This document shows, in pieces, positions 45,481-55,255 of a stretch of 64,000 nt of DNA. This DNA comes from Brachypodium distachyon (Eukaryota; Streptophyta; Magnoliopsida; Poales; Poaceae): positions 36,656,914 to 36,720,913 of the forward strand of contig NC_016132.3 of the NCBI RefSeq assembly GCF_000005505.3, written 5' to 3'. Position 1 is the stretch's first letter. Every line of letters starts with the position of its first letter. The translations under genes were made by a program, and so were the position numbers. The notes below the pieces were generated by a model that was not told the DNA's origin, did no database searches, and worked only from the letters and a program-made list of their open reading frames with translations.

Positions 45481-45724
45481 AAAATTTACGGGGTTTTCTT
45501 TTTACAAAAACAGCAGCGCCGATTCTATTAATTAAGAGTTGGATTTCACAAAAGCGCTTTCGCGCAAAAAATAAGAAAACTAGTGTTAGAACATCCTTGA
45601 GCCCGGCAGCTTGGCAAAGCCTCACTTCATCATAGATTGCATCAGTGATTTTGATGGGGATCATCACGGTAGCATTGAAGGCACGATTATTTCTTTCAAT
45701 CCAGATGAACCACCAAGAGATCAT
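45479..45724 (-). pseudogene. LINE C-terminal fragment
   Basis: Encodes WWFIWIERNNRAFN followed by a basic tail, typical of the end of the zinc-binding (zf-RVT) region of L1-type LINE ORF2 proteins. 5'-truncated; no reverse transcriptase motif in reach. It interrupts the end of block B relative to block A. Confidence 0.55.
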
Positions 45725-46019
45725 GATTGGCCCATTTAGGTTCTCCTTGTTGGCATTAGATTTCGTTACTGTCCTTGTACTAAATCCACATTATCAACAT
45801 TAAGTTTTTGACATGACATTACTATGATGTCAGATATATGCGGAAAAAAATCGCAAAGCAATTCTTCATCGACAAGTTACATTTTGGTACATTTGTGCGC
45901 ACAAACCAAACTCGATCGATCATTACTACACACACAGAGAGAAAAATTACAAGCTAGGCGGCGGTTCCATATATATACTCTTTCTAAATAAAGCACACGA
46001 TGTTGATAACATGATAACA

Positions 46020-46074
46020 TGACGTGAGGAAAAGCCAAAACGTCATCTCGTGACGACACTGCCTTGACTTGACC
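46020..46074 (+). promoter_or_regulatory. W-box/TGACG module upstream of G5
   Basis: TGACG at 46020-46024 and 46051-46055, ACGTCA at 46040-46045, and two overlapping W-boxes TTGACT/TTGACC at 46064-46074, about 60-110 bp upstream of the TATA box. W-boxes bind WRKY factors and TGACG sites bind TGA-type bZIP factors, both common in defence-induced plant genes. The same arrangement is kept at G6. Function is inferred. Confidence 0.5.
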
Positions 46075-46130
46075 GGATGAGTAATTACGCCGTTGTTTAC
46101 ATACAAAAGCATATCTCCTGCCCGGCCACG

Positions 46131-46145
46131 CTATAAAAGGAGGCC
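46131..46145 (+). promoter_or_regulatory. TATA core promoter of G5
   Basis: CTATAAAAGGAGGCC, TATAAAAG at 46132-46139, 130 bp before the ATG; identical to G6 over 15 bases and preceded in both by CCCGGCCAC. Confidence 0.8.
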
Positions 46146-46261
46146 ATCCGGCCGTTGCCGAATTCACCACATATCCAACCAACAAAGCCCAGAAAATAAA
46201 ACAAACTAGAAGCAAAATCGTGGTATCTACTACCCAGCCAGTAGCTAGCTAGCCAGAAGAG

Positions 46262-46579
46262 ATGTTCGGGTGGGGCAAGAGAGGCAAGAACCCGGCTCCG
46301 GCCAGCGGTGGTTCCGGAGAGGTGGCGGTGCAGAAGGTGGACAGGATCGAGTTCCACAACATCATCAAGCCTCCTCCCCGCTTTGGCGGCGGCACCGTCG
46401 CCGCCAACCCGAGAAACCCTGCACCGCTGCCACCGGCGGTGAATGGCACGGCACCAAGGATGCCTGACGGCAGCCCGAGAGACGACATCAACCGGAAGGC
46501 CAGCAGGTTCATTGAGGACACCAAGAAGCGGTGGCAGCTCGCCCACAAGTCCTTCCGGGCCACCGGCACCGGCCGCTAG
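46262..46579 (+). CDS. G5: 105 aa MFGW-type small protein of the KV-DRI family
   Basis: Intronless, function unknown, closest to G6. MFGWGKRGK leader, Gly/Ser spacer, core EVAVQKVDRI (residues 20-29), then EFHNIIKPPPRFGGG, a Pro-rich linker with ANPRNPAPLPPAV, RMPDGSPRDDINRK and the invariant C-terminal helix-like segment (76-105). Between G5 and G6 the differences fall mostly in the leader and linker. That pattern suggests purifying selection on the core and C-terminus. No targeting signal is evident; the basic C-terminus could bind nucleic acid, membrane or a partner, but nothing in the sequence decides. The TGACG/W-box module upstream suggests stress- or defence-responsive expression. Reverse-strand frames here are shadows. 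Confidence 0.83.
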   Translation: MFGWGKRGKNPAPASGGSGEVAVQKVDRIEFHNIIKPPPRFGGGTVAANPRNPAPLPPAVNGTAPRMPDGSPRDDINRKASRFIEDTKKRWQLAHKSFRATGTGR

Positions 46580-46599
46580 CGTGCCCGCTGGCGGCCGGC

Positions 46600-47750
46600 C
46601 GGCCACTGATTGTCGTCGTCCATAATTCCATATATACACGCAACACCACTCGGTCATGCATCGACGTCGCGTACCAGCTAGTATTTACAGTTATACGTAT
46701 ATGTGCATGTATGGAAATGGTAGCCCGCCCGGTTATGATGTATGATGCTTAATGCATGTTCTATAGAAATTATTTGTGTGTGAATCAATAAAAAAATTTG
46801 AACTGATGAATCAATAAATTGTATGTATGTAGCTGCATGGTAATTGAAGCATGTTATATATATTTCTGTTGTCAGGCCACCAACAGCTAGGAGATTGCTA
46901 ATCAATGCCAATGATAGACAAAAGGAAGCGGCTATTTTTTTTTTCATTAAGAGAAGAGCGGGAGAACCACCAACCACAATTGCAACAATACAACAGCACT
47001 CCACCACTTTCTTTTCTTTTCTCTTTTGAAACAAGGAGCACCTATTTCTTGATGTCAAACTAGAAAACCCTTAATTAGCTTGTAGTTGTACAAATCTGAT
47101 AATCAAATTGGATGGATTTTAGGGCCGATTTAACAATTGTTATTTTTCGGTCGTTTGAGAATAAAAAAAGTGTCTGCAAGTTTAGCTCCGATTAATTCAA
47201 GCATGAACATTAATTTGAAGTTCGTAGTATTACTGTAGAACACATGTTAAACATGATGGCTCATCGCTGTACCGTCGACGAGTCTTAGGTGTGTAACAGT
47301 ACTGATGGACCTTCGAAAGGCCGTCAGCTCGCCGTGATTTACAAAGGCCATCCTTGAAGAGTCACTGCACAATTGGCGATTACAACAGTCGTTACACAAT
47401 AAAATTCTGATTTAAATTCAAAGACCTGCCAGTAGATCAAGCCACGGATAGCAACGGACAATTAATTGTTACCGGCCCTGCTCGCAGACGTACTTTTTCC
47501 TACGCAGCCGTTTCAGGAAAAAAACAATTCAGAGTTAAAGTTCTGTTTGTTTGGCCTTCTGTTTCAGCTTTTGCTGCTTCTACCCCTCTAAAAAGCACTT
47601 CTTGCGTTTACACATAAAGCTGAAAAGCACGTCCGGAGGTGCTTCCCTCAACTGTTTTTTAGAGAGTTAGAAACACTAAAACCGAAGCAGAAGTTAAAAC
47701 AAATAGGGCCTAAGATCCTCGATCGACAAATAGGGAGTAGTCCGGGATAG
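46600..47750. other. G5 3' flank, no gene
   Basis: Homologous in parts to the G4 3' flank (GGACCTTCGAAAGGCCGTCAG-like text near 47305 and GGGCCTTCAAAAGGCCGGCAG near 41711). 47540-47712 looks like a short TIR element (GGCCTTCTGTTT at the left, inverted GGCCCTATTTGTTTT at the right), without a clear target duplication. Confidence 0.45.
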
Positions 47751-48712
47751 CAAGCAAGCAAAGCTAGCTAGGGCTCCACATTTCAGCACAAGATTCCTGG
47801 TAAGGATTCCTCACGCAAGACTCTCCGGCCGATCGAGTCAAGGAGAGCTGCGTGGCTAACTTAGCCTTGATTAGTTGATATCAAAAGTAAAATAAATAAT
47901 CAAAAGTATCCCTTCACGATGGCATGTATATATAATGGCCATTTCATTTTATATTGTTCGTCGGGTTCCCGGTTTAGGCCTCGTGTTTCAGGAGTTTCAC
48001 TGCAATTGTTCAATTCCTACAGAATCTGATAAAGTTGCTCCCGTCCAACTATAATTTTTGCTTGCCGTGTCCAACTACAAGACGCGACTAATTAGTGCTG
48101 ATTTATTCGCATGCAATGCAAGCTTGTACTTTCGGGGATTGACGGTTAGTTATAGTAGTATTAATCATGGTGAGTGGTTACAGAACCCTAATCGTGTTGA
48201 TTATGGTGGCTAATCAGAATCAATAGTTACTAAACTAATTGGGTAGGAGAGACATACTAGACCTCTAAAGAAAATTCAGTGACACGTTAATAAGTTGGCT
48301 GCCAAGAATGATATTAAGCTAATCTCTTTTGTACACGGTGAGTGATTTAGTTAGCTAATTAATCTGCTGGAAACAAGCGTATTTAGTTCATTAATTGTCC
48401 TCCTTTTATTAATTAATTATTTGGATATTAAAGCAACGTAACTGTCTGGTCATTGAATCCCTCAACTCCCAGTCACCCACTTGAATTCTGCTGTTTTGCA
48501 GCTATGTACTATGCGAACTTTTACCGACGACAGTCATGCACGGTCGGGGCAGAATATCATTCATTGTTGTTGTCGCAGTTTTTTTGTTTTGCTTTGATAG
48601 AGAACAAGCTAGCTAGATTCACCTGATTAATTTGTGTTAGATCTAGCTAGCTACTCGGCCGATGATTTTGAATATGATATGTCACTTACACGACGAAGCA
48701 AGCTTCACTTGG

Positions 48713-48978
48713 CCTTTCTGAAACTTTTGAAAGTAGTCAACTTTGTATAGGGGTACGAGTGGCCGTGTTGCTGTTCAAGTCTAATTGCAGTCTCTTTGCT
48801 GACGCCTTGACGAAATTTCGTGTTGCAAAGATCGATATCATGGAGATGTCTTTGAGGGATTTCATTGTAATTCTTAGTTATATGAGTTGCTTTGTAATTT
48901 CTTGGGTCTATAATCTGAAACACTATATCTGTAACGATTATCAAGTTTAATAAAATTACATGTGATTCTAAAAAAAAA
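48713..48978 (+). mobile_element. Poly-A retroposon (probable 5'-truncated LINE) with 17 bp TSD
   Basis: Flanked by AAGCAAGCTTCACTTGG at 48696-48712 and 48979-48995, and ends in an A-run after AATAAAATTACATGTGATTC. Block B has the target site uninterrupted (GAAGCAAGCTTCACTTG near 43785). No clear protein domain, so the source is unknown: LINE 3' end or processed transcript. Confidence 0.8.
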
Positions 48979-49128
48979 AAGCAAGCTTCACTTGGAAAGG
49001 AAAGATCATGATGATTATAGAGGAATATGATTCTTCTACGTACTATACATATAGCACGCAGGAACTTGACTCACCAGCAAAGTAAAGTCTTCAGGATGCT
49101 TCGCCCATACATATATAGAGCGTGCTTG

Positions 49129-49437
49129 TGAACTGAGCCTACCTCAGGTGGTCTGGTTCCTTGTGGTGGAACCAGCCCACCCAGGTTCAAGTTCTAGATT
49201 TGACATGGATGTCATATTTCCCTGTGTTATTCCAGGATTTAGCCCGCGTATGCTTTCAATGGTAGGTGACGTATCCGTCAACAGCGAGGCGCCTGCGGTG
49301 ACTTCGTCAATCTCTCAAAATCTGCCGGCTCAGTCTTTCGGAGGTGCTCATATGGGGTAAGGTATGCGTGTGTGCCTTCATAGGGGTGAGTGTTCGCGTG
49401 TTGTGAGCGTCTGCGTTTGTGCTATGTTTCTCAAAAA
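49129..49437 (+). mobile_element. SINE (tRNA-derived type) with TSD
   Basis: The left part contains a pol III box-B-like GGTTCAAGTTC (49181-49191) preceded by a tRNA-like GCCTACCTCAGGTGG. The right part, GGAGGTGCTCATATGGGG...GTGAGTGTTCGCGTG, is the kind of 3' region seen in grass SINEs and recurs at 61250-61330. ATATAGAGCGTGCTTG (left, about 49113-49128) and ATATAAAGCGTGCTTG (right, about 49438-49454) are the target duplications with one mismatch. Confidence 0.78.
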
Positions 49438-49569
49438 TATATAAAGCGTGCTTGGTTGACAGCTTATGTTGGTGGTCATAACATTCTAAACATTGGTGAT
49501 ACTACTTTAGGACAATTTATTAGACAGATTCTACCGTACCTAATACTCTGGCCAGACAAAACGGAGTAT

Positions 49570-50090
49570 TAGGAAAGGGCACTCTTGACATTTCACATGC
49601 CGGCGGTGGCCTTATTGTTCCTGCACCCGTCCACCGCCAGAGTCATCGACCACCTCAACGGCGCCCTCCTCACCGGGTCCTCATCTCGTCCTCCGTCGTC
49701 GTCGGAATTCTAGGGTTACGGATTTTAATTGGCCGCACGGAAAGGGGCGGGGGCACAAATTCGATTTGAGAAGAGGGGAATGAGAGATCACAAGACTAAT
49801 TTGTAATAACCCCCGGGGGGGGGGGTGTTCAGAAAAAACATAATCCGCTTGGGCCAACTAAGCATGACACATGTCAACGCTTGATTGGTTTGTACCTCTA
49901 AGCAATCCGCATCTCAACATTTAGAACTAGTTTTTCTCGTTTTACAAAAAGTTGGACTAAAATGTTCTCGTTGGGCTAGTGGTGCAATTATCTCTAAATA
50001 AAAGGACATGATACTGACCATATGAATCGAACCCAACGGCAAAAAAAGCAGTATGAACAAACAACGTCCCTTTAGCAACGACCATACATT
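49570..50090. other. Intergenic before G6; GC-rich scrap
   Basis: A GC-rich piece at 49598-49712 reads MPAVALLFLHPSTARVIDHL and onward for about 37 codons to a stop. It has no promoter or family match, so it may be a captured gene fragment. The remainder is G6 upstream DNA homologous to that of G4 and G5. Confidence 0.35.
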
Positions 50091-50092
50091 TG

Positions 50093-50143
50093 TGACGTGG
50101 GGAAGCCAAAACGCCATCTAGTGACGACTGCCTTGACTTGACC
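50093..50143 (+). promoter_or_regulatory. W-box/TGACG module upstream of G6
   Basis: TGACG at 50093-50097 and 50122-50126 and TTGACTTGACC at 50133-50143. Order and spacing match G5, including the shared CTGCCTTGACTTGACCG. The middle ACGTCA of G5 reads ACGCCA here. Confidence 0.5.
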
Positions 50144-50198
50144 GAATAAGTTATTACACCGTTGTGTACACAGAAAAGCATAAATCGGCCCGGCCACA

Positions 50199-50213
50199 CT
50201 ATAAAAGGAGGCC
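50199..50213 (+). promoter_or_regulatory. TATA core promoter of G6
   Basis: CTATAAAAGGAGGCC, TATAAAAG at 50200-50207, 107 bp before the ATG. Confidence 0.8.
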
Positions 50214-50306
50214 CACCGTTGCCAATTCCCCACATCCAACCAGCAAAGCCAAGAAAACAAAACGAGAAAACATCGTAGCGCGCGCTAGCCAGCCAGTAGA
50301 TAGAAG

Positions 50307-50627
50307 ATGTTCGGGTGGGGCAAGAGAAGGAAGACCCCGGCTCCGGCCACCGGTGGCACCGGAGAGGTGGCGGTGCAGAAGGTGGACAGGATCGAGTTCC
50401 ACAACCTCATCAAGCCTCCTCCTCGCTTCGGCGGCAGCGGCACCATCACCGCCAACCCGAGAAACCCTGCACCGCTGCCACCGGCGGTGACCGGCACGGC
50501 GGCAAGGATGCCTGACGGTAGCCCGAGAGAAGACATCAACCGGAAGGCCAGTAGGTTCATCGAGGACACCAAGAAGCGATGGCAGCTCGCCCACAAGTCC
50601 TTCCGGGCCACCAGCGCCGGCCGCTAG
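50307..50627 (+). CDS. G6: 106 aa MFGW-type small protein of the KV-DRI family
   Basis: Intronless, function unknown. MFGWGKRRK leader, Gly/Thr spacer, core EVAVQKVDRI (residues 20-29), EFHNLIKPPPRFGGSG, linker with ANPRNPAPLPPAV, RMPDGSPREDINRK and the C-terminal segment (77-106), ending RATSAGR. Closest to G5 in coding sequence, core promoter and upstream module, so this pair is the most recent duplication. It is the last family member in the window; no further copy is seen to 64000. A possible Arg-x-x-Ser kinase site (RKAS) is conserved in G4-G6. Confidence 0.83.
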   Translation: MFGWGKRRKTPAPATGGTGEVAVQKVDRIEFHNLIKPPPRFGGSGTITANPRNPAPLPPAVTGTAARMPDGSPREDINRKASRFIEDTKKRWQLAHKSFRATSAGR

Positions 50628-50919
50628 CTAGCTAGCTTGCTATAAATCGACCGCCGCCGGTCGCCGCCTCATCTGCCGCCGCTAACGTATGCCATACCGT
50701 CGTCCAATGTTAACCCCGGTTCTGCCTATATGCATGATCGATATGATCATGATCCATGCTCTATAGTACTAATTGCTATTTGTATATGCATTATTAATGG
50801 AGACAGATAAATAATTTGGGTTTGTCTAGCTGCTTTTTGGTTGGTTAATTGCACTAGGTATGTACAAGAACTGCACGTGAGTCGCGGGCCGCGGCAAGGA
50901 TGATTGGCTCATAGTCGTG

Positions 50920-51036
50920 TACTCCTTCCGTCTCATATTAAGTGTCGAAATATTACATGTATCTAGATGATTTCTAAACATAGATACATTCATATTTGGA
51001 CAAATTTGAGATACTTAATATGGGACGGAGGAAGTA
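50920..51036. mobile_element. Stowaway-type MITE
   Basis: TACTCCTTCCGTCTCATATTAAGT and inverted ACTTAATATGGGACGGAGGAAGTA with TA borders, 117 bp, about 290 bp after G6. Confidence 0.82.
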
Positions 51037-52838
51037 CATTATTTTTGCTACCCAGATTCCCTTAATTTTTGCTACCCACAAGGATAGATTCTAGCTATAG
51101 TGGCTTAGTCCGTGACAACCACGAAAACATCAGATTTTAGCCCGTCTAGCTAATGGAAGAAGCAATTTTGCACAGGATACACAAAGGCGTTATGATGAAT
51201 TTTTTATTTTTGAGGGGTGGTGTTATGATGATTATGATCTCATTTGTGCCCGTCTAGCTGGGCTTTTCTCATGGAAGAAGCAATTTTCCTAGGCATGTCC
51301 GGCCTGGTGGGTATGGCAGTCCAGGTAGGTATTTTCTGCTTCTCATCACCCATCCGCTAGTTGATGCCCGTGGCCCATGGGCCACAATGCTGACCATGAA
51401 AGATAGCAGTGCTCCTGAATTCCTAAATGCCGGCAAGCCGGGCCACTTTGCAAGTGCCGGCCAAAGGGGCTAATTAATTGCCGCAATGTGTCCAGCTAAG
51501 TAATGGTAAATCTCACTTGGTTAAAAGATAAGTGCAAAGCCAGCCACAAACACACTCTGTTCAGTGTTCATGGAGAGATGGAAAAAGAAATAGTTTGATG
51601 CTCTGGTGCCATTTGTGGCGCATCTCTTTGGATTCTAAATGCTGATATGTACTAAAGTATGCAGATATTTAAATTTAAGAAGTCAAAAAATCACTCAAAA
51701 CACATCTTGTAATATTCACAAGAACGTCTTGTTTTTGTTTAGTGGACTGGAATCGGGCCCAACCTCGCACTAACTGGCTCACGAAGAATCTAATCTAGCA
51801 CGGACTCTTGGGGAACTAATTAAATACTAGTAAGTAGTAAGTGTGTACGGGCATGCACGCACGTCCCCTAAAAATTAAAACATATCTTCCAGTTTCAAAT
51901 CTCATTTCTCTTCAAATAAGTTACTATTTTTTATTATCTTTTCTTACTGAGTCTAAAATTTAAAACACGTCTTTCAAATCTCATCTCTCTTCAAAGTAAG
52001 TTGACTTCATTACCATTTTTTACCGCCGCACTCAAATAGATGTCATGATATATGCTTATCATTGCATTAGATAAAATTCACAAGCACAAAAATATATTGT
52101 AATTAGTAGCAGAGATTTTACAATTCCACCCTTAAAGCCATAAGCCATACTTAAAAGACCCCAATAGATCAGAAGTATTTTTCTGTCCATACTTGTACCA
52201 AAATTGCTAGCTTCTGACCCAAACCCAAAGTATCTTTTTACATAAAAAAATATATGATGGCATCCTCTCCATCATATTGTACAATCAAGACAATAGCACC
52301 TGATTTGCACCCCCAAATTGTGATTTTTCTAGCACTCATTATTTATGTTTCTATCAGAGCCATTTTCTGGCCATCATTAATACTATTTTACATTAAACGA
52401 ACTTCAATCAACGAACAAAAATTAGAGACGCCGAATTACACTCACCAAGTTTGAGTTGACCCAAGCTTCAAGTAACTTCAAAAAAAAAAGTATCATCAAC
52501 AGCTCCTTGATCTAGCTTGTATACATTGGAATTCTTCTCCTTCACAATCTGGCCAATTACAATTATCTATACCCAATCACTTTGGTCGAGTGCAAGAAAT
52601 AGGAAAGCCATTACACACATTTTTCCATAATGTATCACACGTTTAAAATAGAGATCGTATCTAACCATAACCGTGATACTCTGGACCACTCTCTGAAAAA
52701 ATAAACAAAAGAGTGTAACTAAAATTATCAACTATTCTTGCTCTATGATTGAAAAAATCAATTCACTCATACTCGCAATTTATCTAGTTTCACCCCTGTC
52801 ACTGCATATTGACAAAAAATAGAGAGGGAGTGACAAAG
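51037..52838. other. Intergenic, no gene
   Basis: 51590-51700 (GGCGCATCTCTTTGGATTCTAAATGC, then GAAGTCAAAAAATC) resembles the 3' flank of F-box copy 3 near 57520-57600, so it may be a leftover F-box flank. The rest is AT-rich with no coding signal. Confidence 0.4.
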
Positions 52839-52849
52839 CTACAGACCAT

Positions 52850-53045
52850 CTCCCTTGCCGCCGCATATTGGCAGCGAGCAGGTTGAGGGTCTACTGAACA
52901 TGAACTCCAGCGGCATGGTCTTCTGAAGAACAAAAAGTAGGGGAACTCGTCGAAGTTGACATGTCCCTGCTGTCAACGACGACGCGGAGAAGGCGAGAAG
53001 CTCCTGCTCCACCTGCTCCAGCGTGACCGGAGCCCGCGCCATGTC
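52850..53045 (-). pseudogene. Possible fragment of a plant AAA-ATPase-like gene
   Basis: From an ATG at 53042 the minus strand reads MARAPVTLEQVEQELLAF. Another frame of the same DNA reads VNFDEFPYFL, which reminds me of the FDEFPYYLSE stretch before the ATPase domain of a plant AAA family. Frame changes and small size (about 65 codons) argue for a captured or decayed fragment. Recognition is weak. Confidence 0.22.
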
Positions 53046-53157
53046 TAGATAGCAGGCAACAAAAGGTAAAAGTAATGGAAAGATCAAAACTTCTTCCATC
53101 TATCTTTACCTTGTGGTTTATATGCTTCCCATCAACGCCTCCAAAAGGAGTTCAAGC

Positions 53158-53330
53158 AAGCATCCCCTTCTCAGTCCTAGCGGACAACCTCCATGGTAAA
53201 GCAGAAATGGCAAAAGAGGAACTGCCTACATACAAACATAAACAAGCATCCTCTTCTCAGTCCTAGCGGACAACCTAGATGGTAAAGCGGAAATGGCAAA
53301 AGGGGATATGCCTACATACGAACATAAGCA
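53158..53330. repeat. 2 x 86 bp tandem duplication
   Basis: AAGCATCC(C/T)CTTCTCAG and GTCCTAGCGGACAACCT start both units (53158 and 53244), which continue to CCTACATAC(A/G)AACATAA. Non-coding. Confidence 0.85.
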
Positions 53331-54490
53331 TGACCAAATCAAAAAATAGATGACTTTTTATTGTTGGTATTGTACAGGACTTTGTTGATGCTTTCTTTGG
53401 ATTAAAACAGACTCTGATATCTCACATTAGTTCTAAAAATTCTTACATAACTTCAATTTTTAACAATCCTCACATCACCCCAAGAGAACTTTGTTTCAGA
53501 ATAGTAATGTCTACATTTAGTTCCAGTACATTAGCTCAGGCAAAAAGGACAAAGGACAACAACCGAAGTTCCACCGGCCACACTCAAAATCGCCATCCAG
53601 CACACACATCCCTCCACCAGAATACATGAGAGACCATAACAAATAGATGCGGGCTTCACAGAATTACAAAAGGGTACAGCCAAGCCAATTGAATTACTGC
53701 TCACAAAAGAACTATTAGCTCTTTCTGTGTATTAACAATTGTTTGTATCCAGTTTGTTCTACCTGTAATATGCCATGAAACCAACTTATCGTGGTCTACC
53801 TCGAGAATAAGATTAAACACATTCCAACTAACTTAAGAAAGAGAAAGGTATGTGGTCCTTGGTAAATCTGATATGAATTGCTTTGCATTACTATATTGTC
53901 GGAGAAATCAATGGTTTGATGTAAAAATGATTGATCGGTTCAGAGATATACCTTCTTATTCACATGAGTATCATCATGAGATTTCATATAACACCTTGCT
54001 GGCAGTCAACATGAAGAAATTAAGTGCAGCCATCCTGTGCATTTGAGACTGCAAGGTGATCTTGTATAGACCTCAAAACCAGAAAATAAATGAATATTAG
54101 GGGAACTGGGAATACCATTGCTGCTTTGCGTTTTGAGTCTGAAAGTTTTTTAAGTATACCGCCGAGATAATTACTCCCTATGTGCATCATCCAAACTGCT
54201 AAGAGTTCAGTCAGGCTGTGGTACCTAGTTATTGCCTTGGAGGCTGTGGTGCTACAAATTCACGTTGATGCCTTACCTAGTTATTGCCTTGGAGGCTGTC
54301 ATCTACCCTCACTCCTTACTTCCTTATTCTTCTGCCTTTAGTTCCCTTGAGCTCCTCCTCCGTTTCCTTATATCTCTTCATTACCGTGAAGCAAAGCAAC
54401 TTCTGACCAAAATCATTTCTATTACTCCGTAATAAAATCTTGACCAAGCAACGGAATCAACTAATAATTCAGTCGCCTCAAACACGTTTG
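53331..54490. other. Intergenic, no gene
   Basis: A 24 bp string CCTAGTTATTGCCTTGGAGGCTGT-like occurs twice about 49 bp apart near 54226 and 54275. No supported coding frame. Confidence 0.4.
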
Positions 54491-54499
54491 CATTTGGAT

Positions 54500-55040
54500 T
54501 GTAATTTGACAATTCAATGAAGCACAAACCTCAAAGGCGTGATTCTCAGCGGCGTGGTGCGCAGGCCGGCGTGACGGTGGGGGACGGAGGTTGCAGAGGG
54601 GCGACCGCGGCCGGGGCGCCGTGGAGTGCGACGGCAGGATGGGTGGCGGCGGGGCGGATCTGTGATGGGGGGCACGCAGGGAGAGGCGTGACGGGTCGCA
54701 ATCGGAATGCCTGGTCGCGTGGGGCGAGGCTTGCGGGTGGAGATGGACGGCGACGGCTGGCGAGCGGGAGGTGAGAGGGAGGGCAGAGGCGGTGCAGAGG
54801 CAGGCCGCGGGGGGGGGGGGGTGGAAGGAGGAGGAGGCGGCGCCCGCATGGGAATGGAAGGAAGAGGAGGTAGGTGGGGGAGGCGGGCCGCGGGGTGGAG
54901 GAAGCGGCGGCACCCGCAGGGGAAGGGAGGGAGGAGGGGGGGCGAGGCGGGCTGCGGGGTGGAGGAAGCGGCGGCGCCGGCAGGGGAAGGAAAGGAGGAG
55001 GAGGCGGCGTCGAGGCCGGCGGGGTGAGGAGAAAAAAAAA
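54500..55040. other. GC-rich low-complexity block, not a gene
   Basis: G-rich on +, with near-repeats of GCGGGGTGGAGGAAGCGGCGGC at about 54889 and 54954 and a G-run at 54809-54821. Long frames on both strands are Pro/Ser- or Gly/Arg-rich artefacts. Resembles the GC-rich blocks within both CACTA elements and may be transposon-derived. Confidence 0.45.
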
Positions 55041-55255
55041 CGTTTCGGGACAAAAGATTCTCCTACTCGTGGTGATATTTCAGCATCAATAGCTAATCAC
55101 TAAGCGCACATGCTTAGCAAGTAATCTGTGTTTAGTGAGTCTGATTGTGGGGCTATTATTATTCTGTGTATGTTTAGTGGGGTGGACATTGGGATGAATA
55201 TGTTGATGCCTTTATAAGTAGTAGAGATAGAGATGACCCTGATGTTTGGAGGACA

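Larger units (their letters stand above)
47751..49560. repeat. Duplicated block C between G5 and G6
   Basis: Third collinear copy of the block, shorter than B and carrying two retroposon insertions (48713-48978 and 49129-49437). Starts with the GGGCTCCACATTTCAGCACA string shared with B. Confidence 0.72.

Noticed and set aside
54461..55103. Pro-rich 179 aa frame on minus and Gly/Arg-rich frames on plus
   Set aside because: Homopolymer- and repeat-driven; no family similarity and open in several frames at once.
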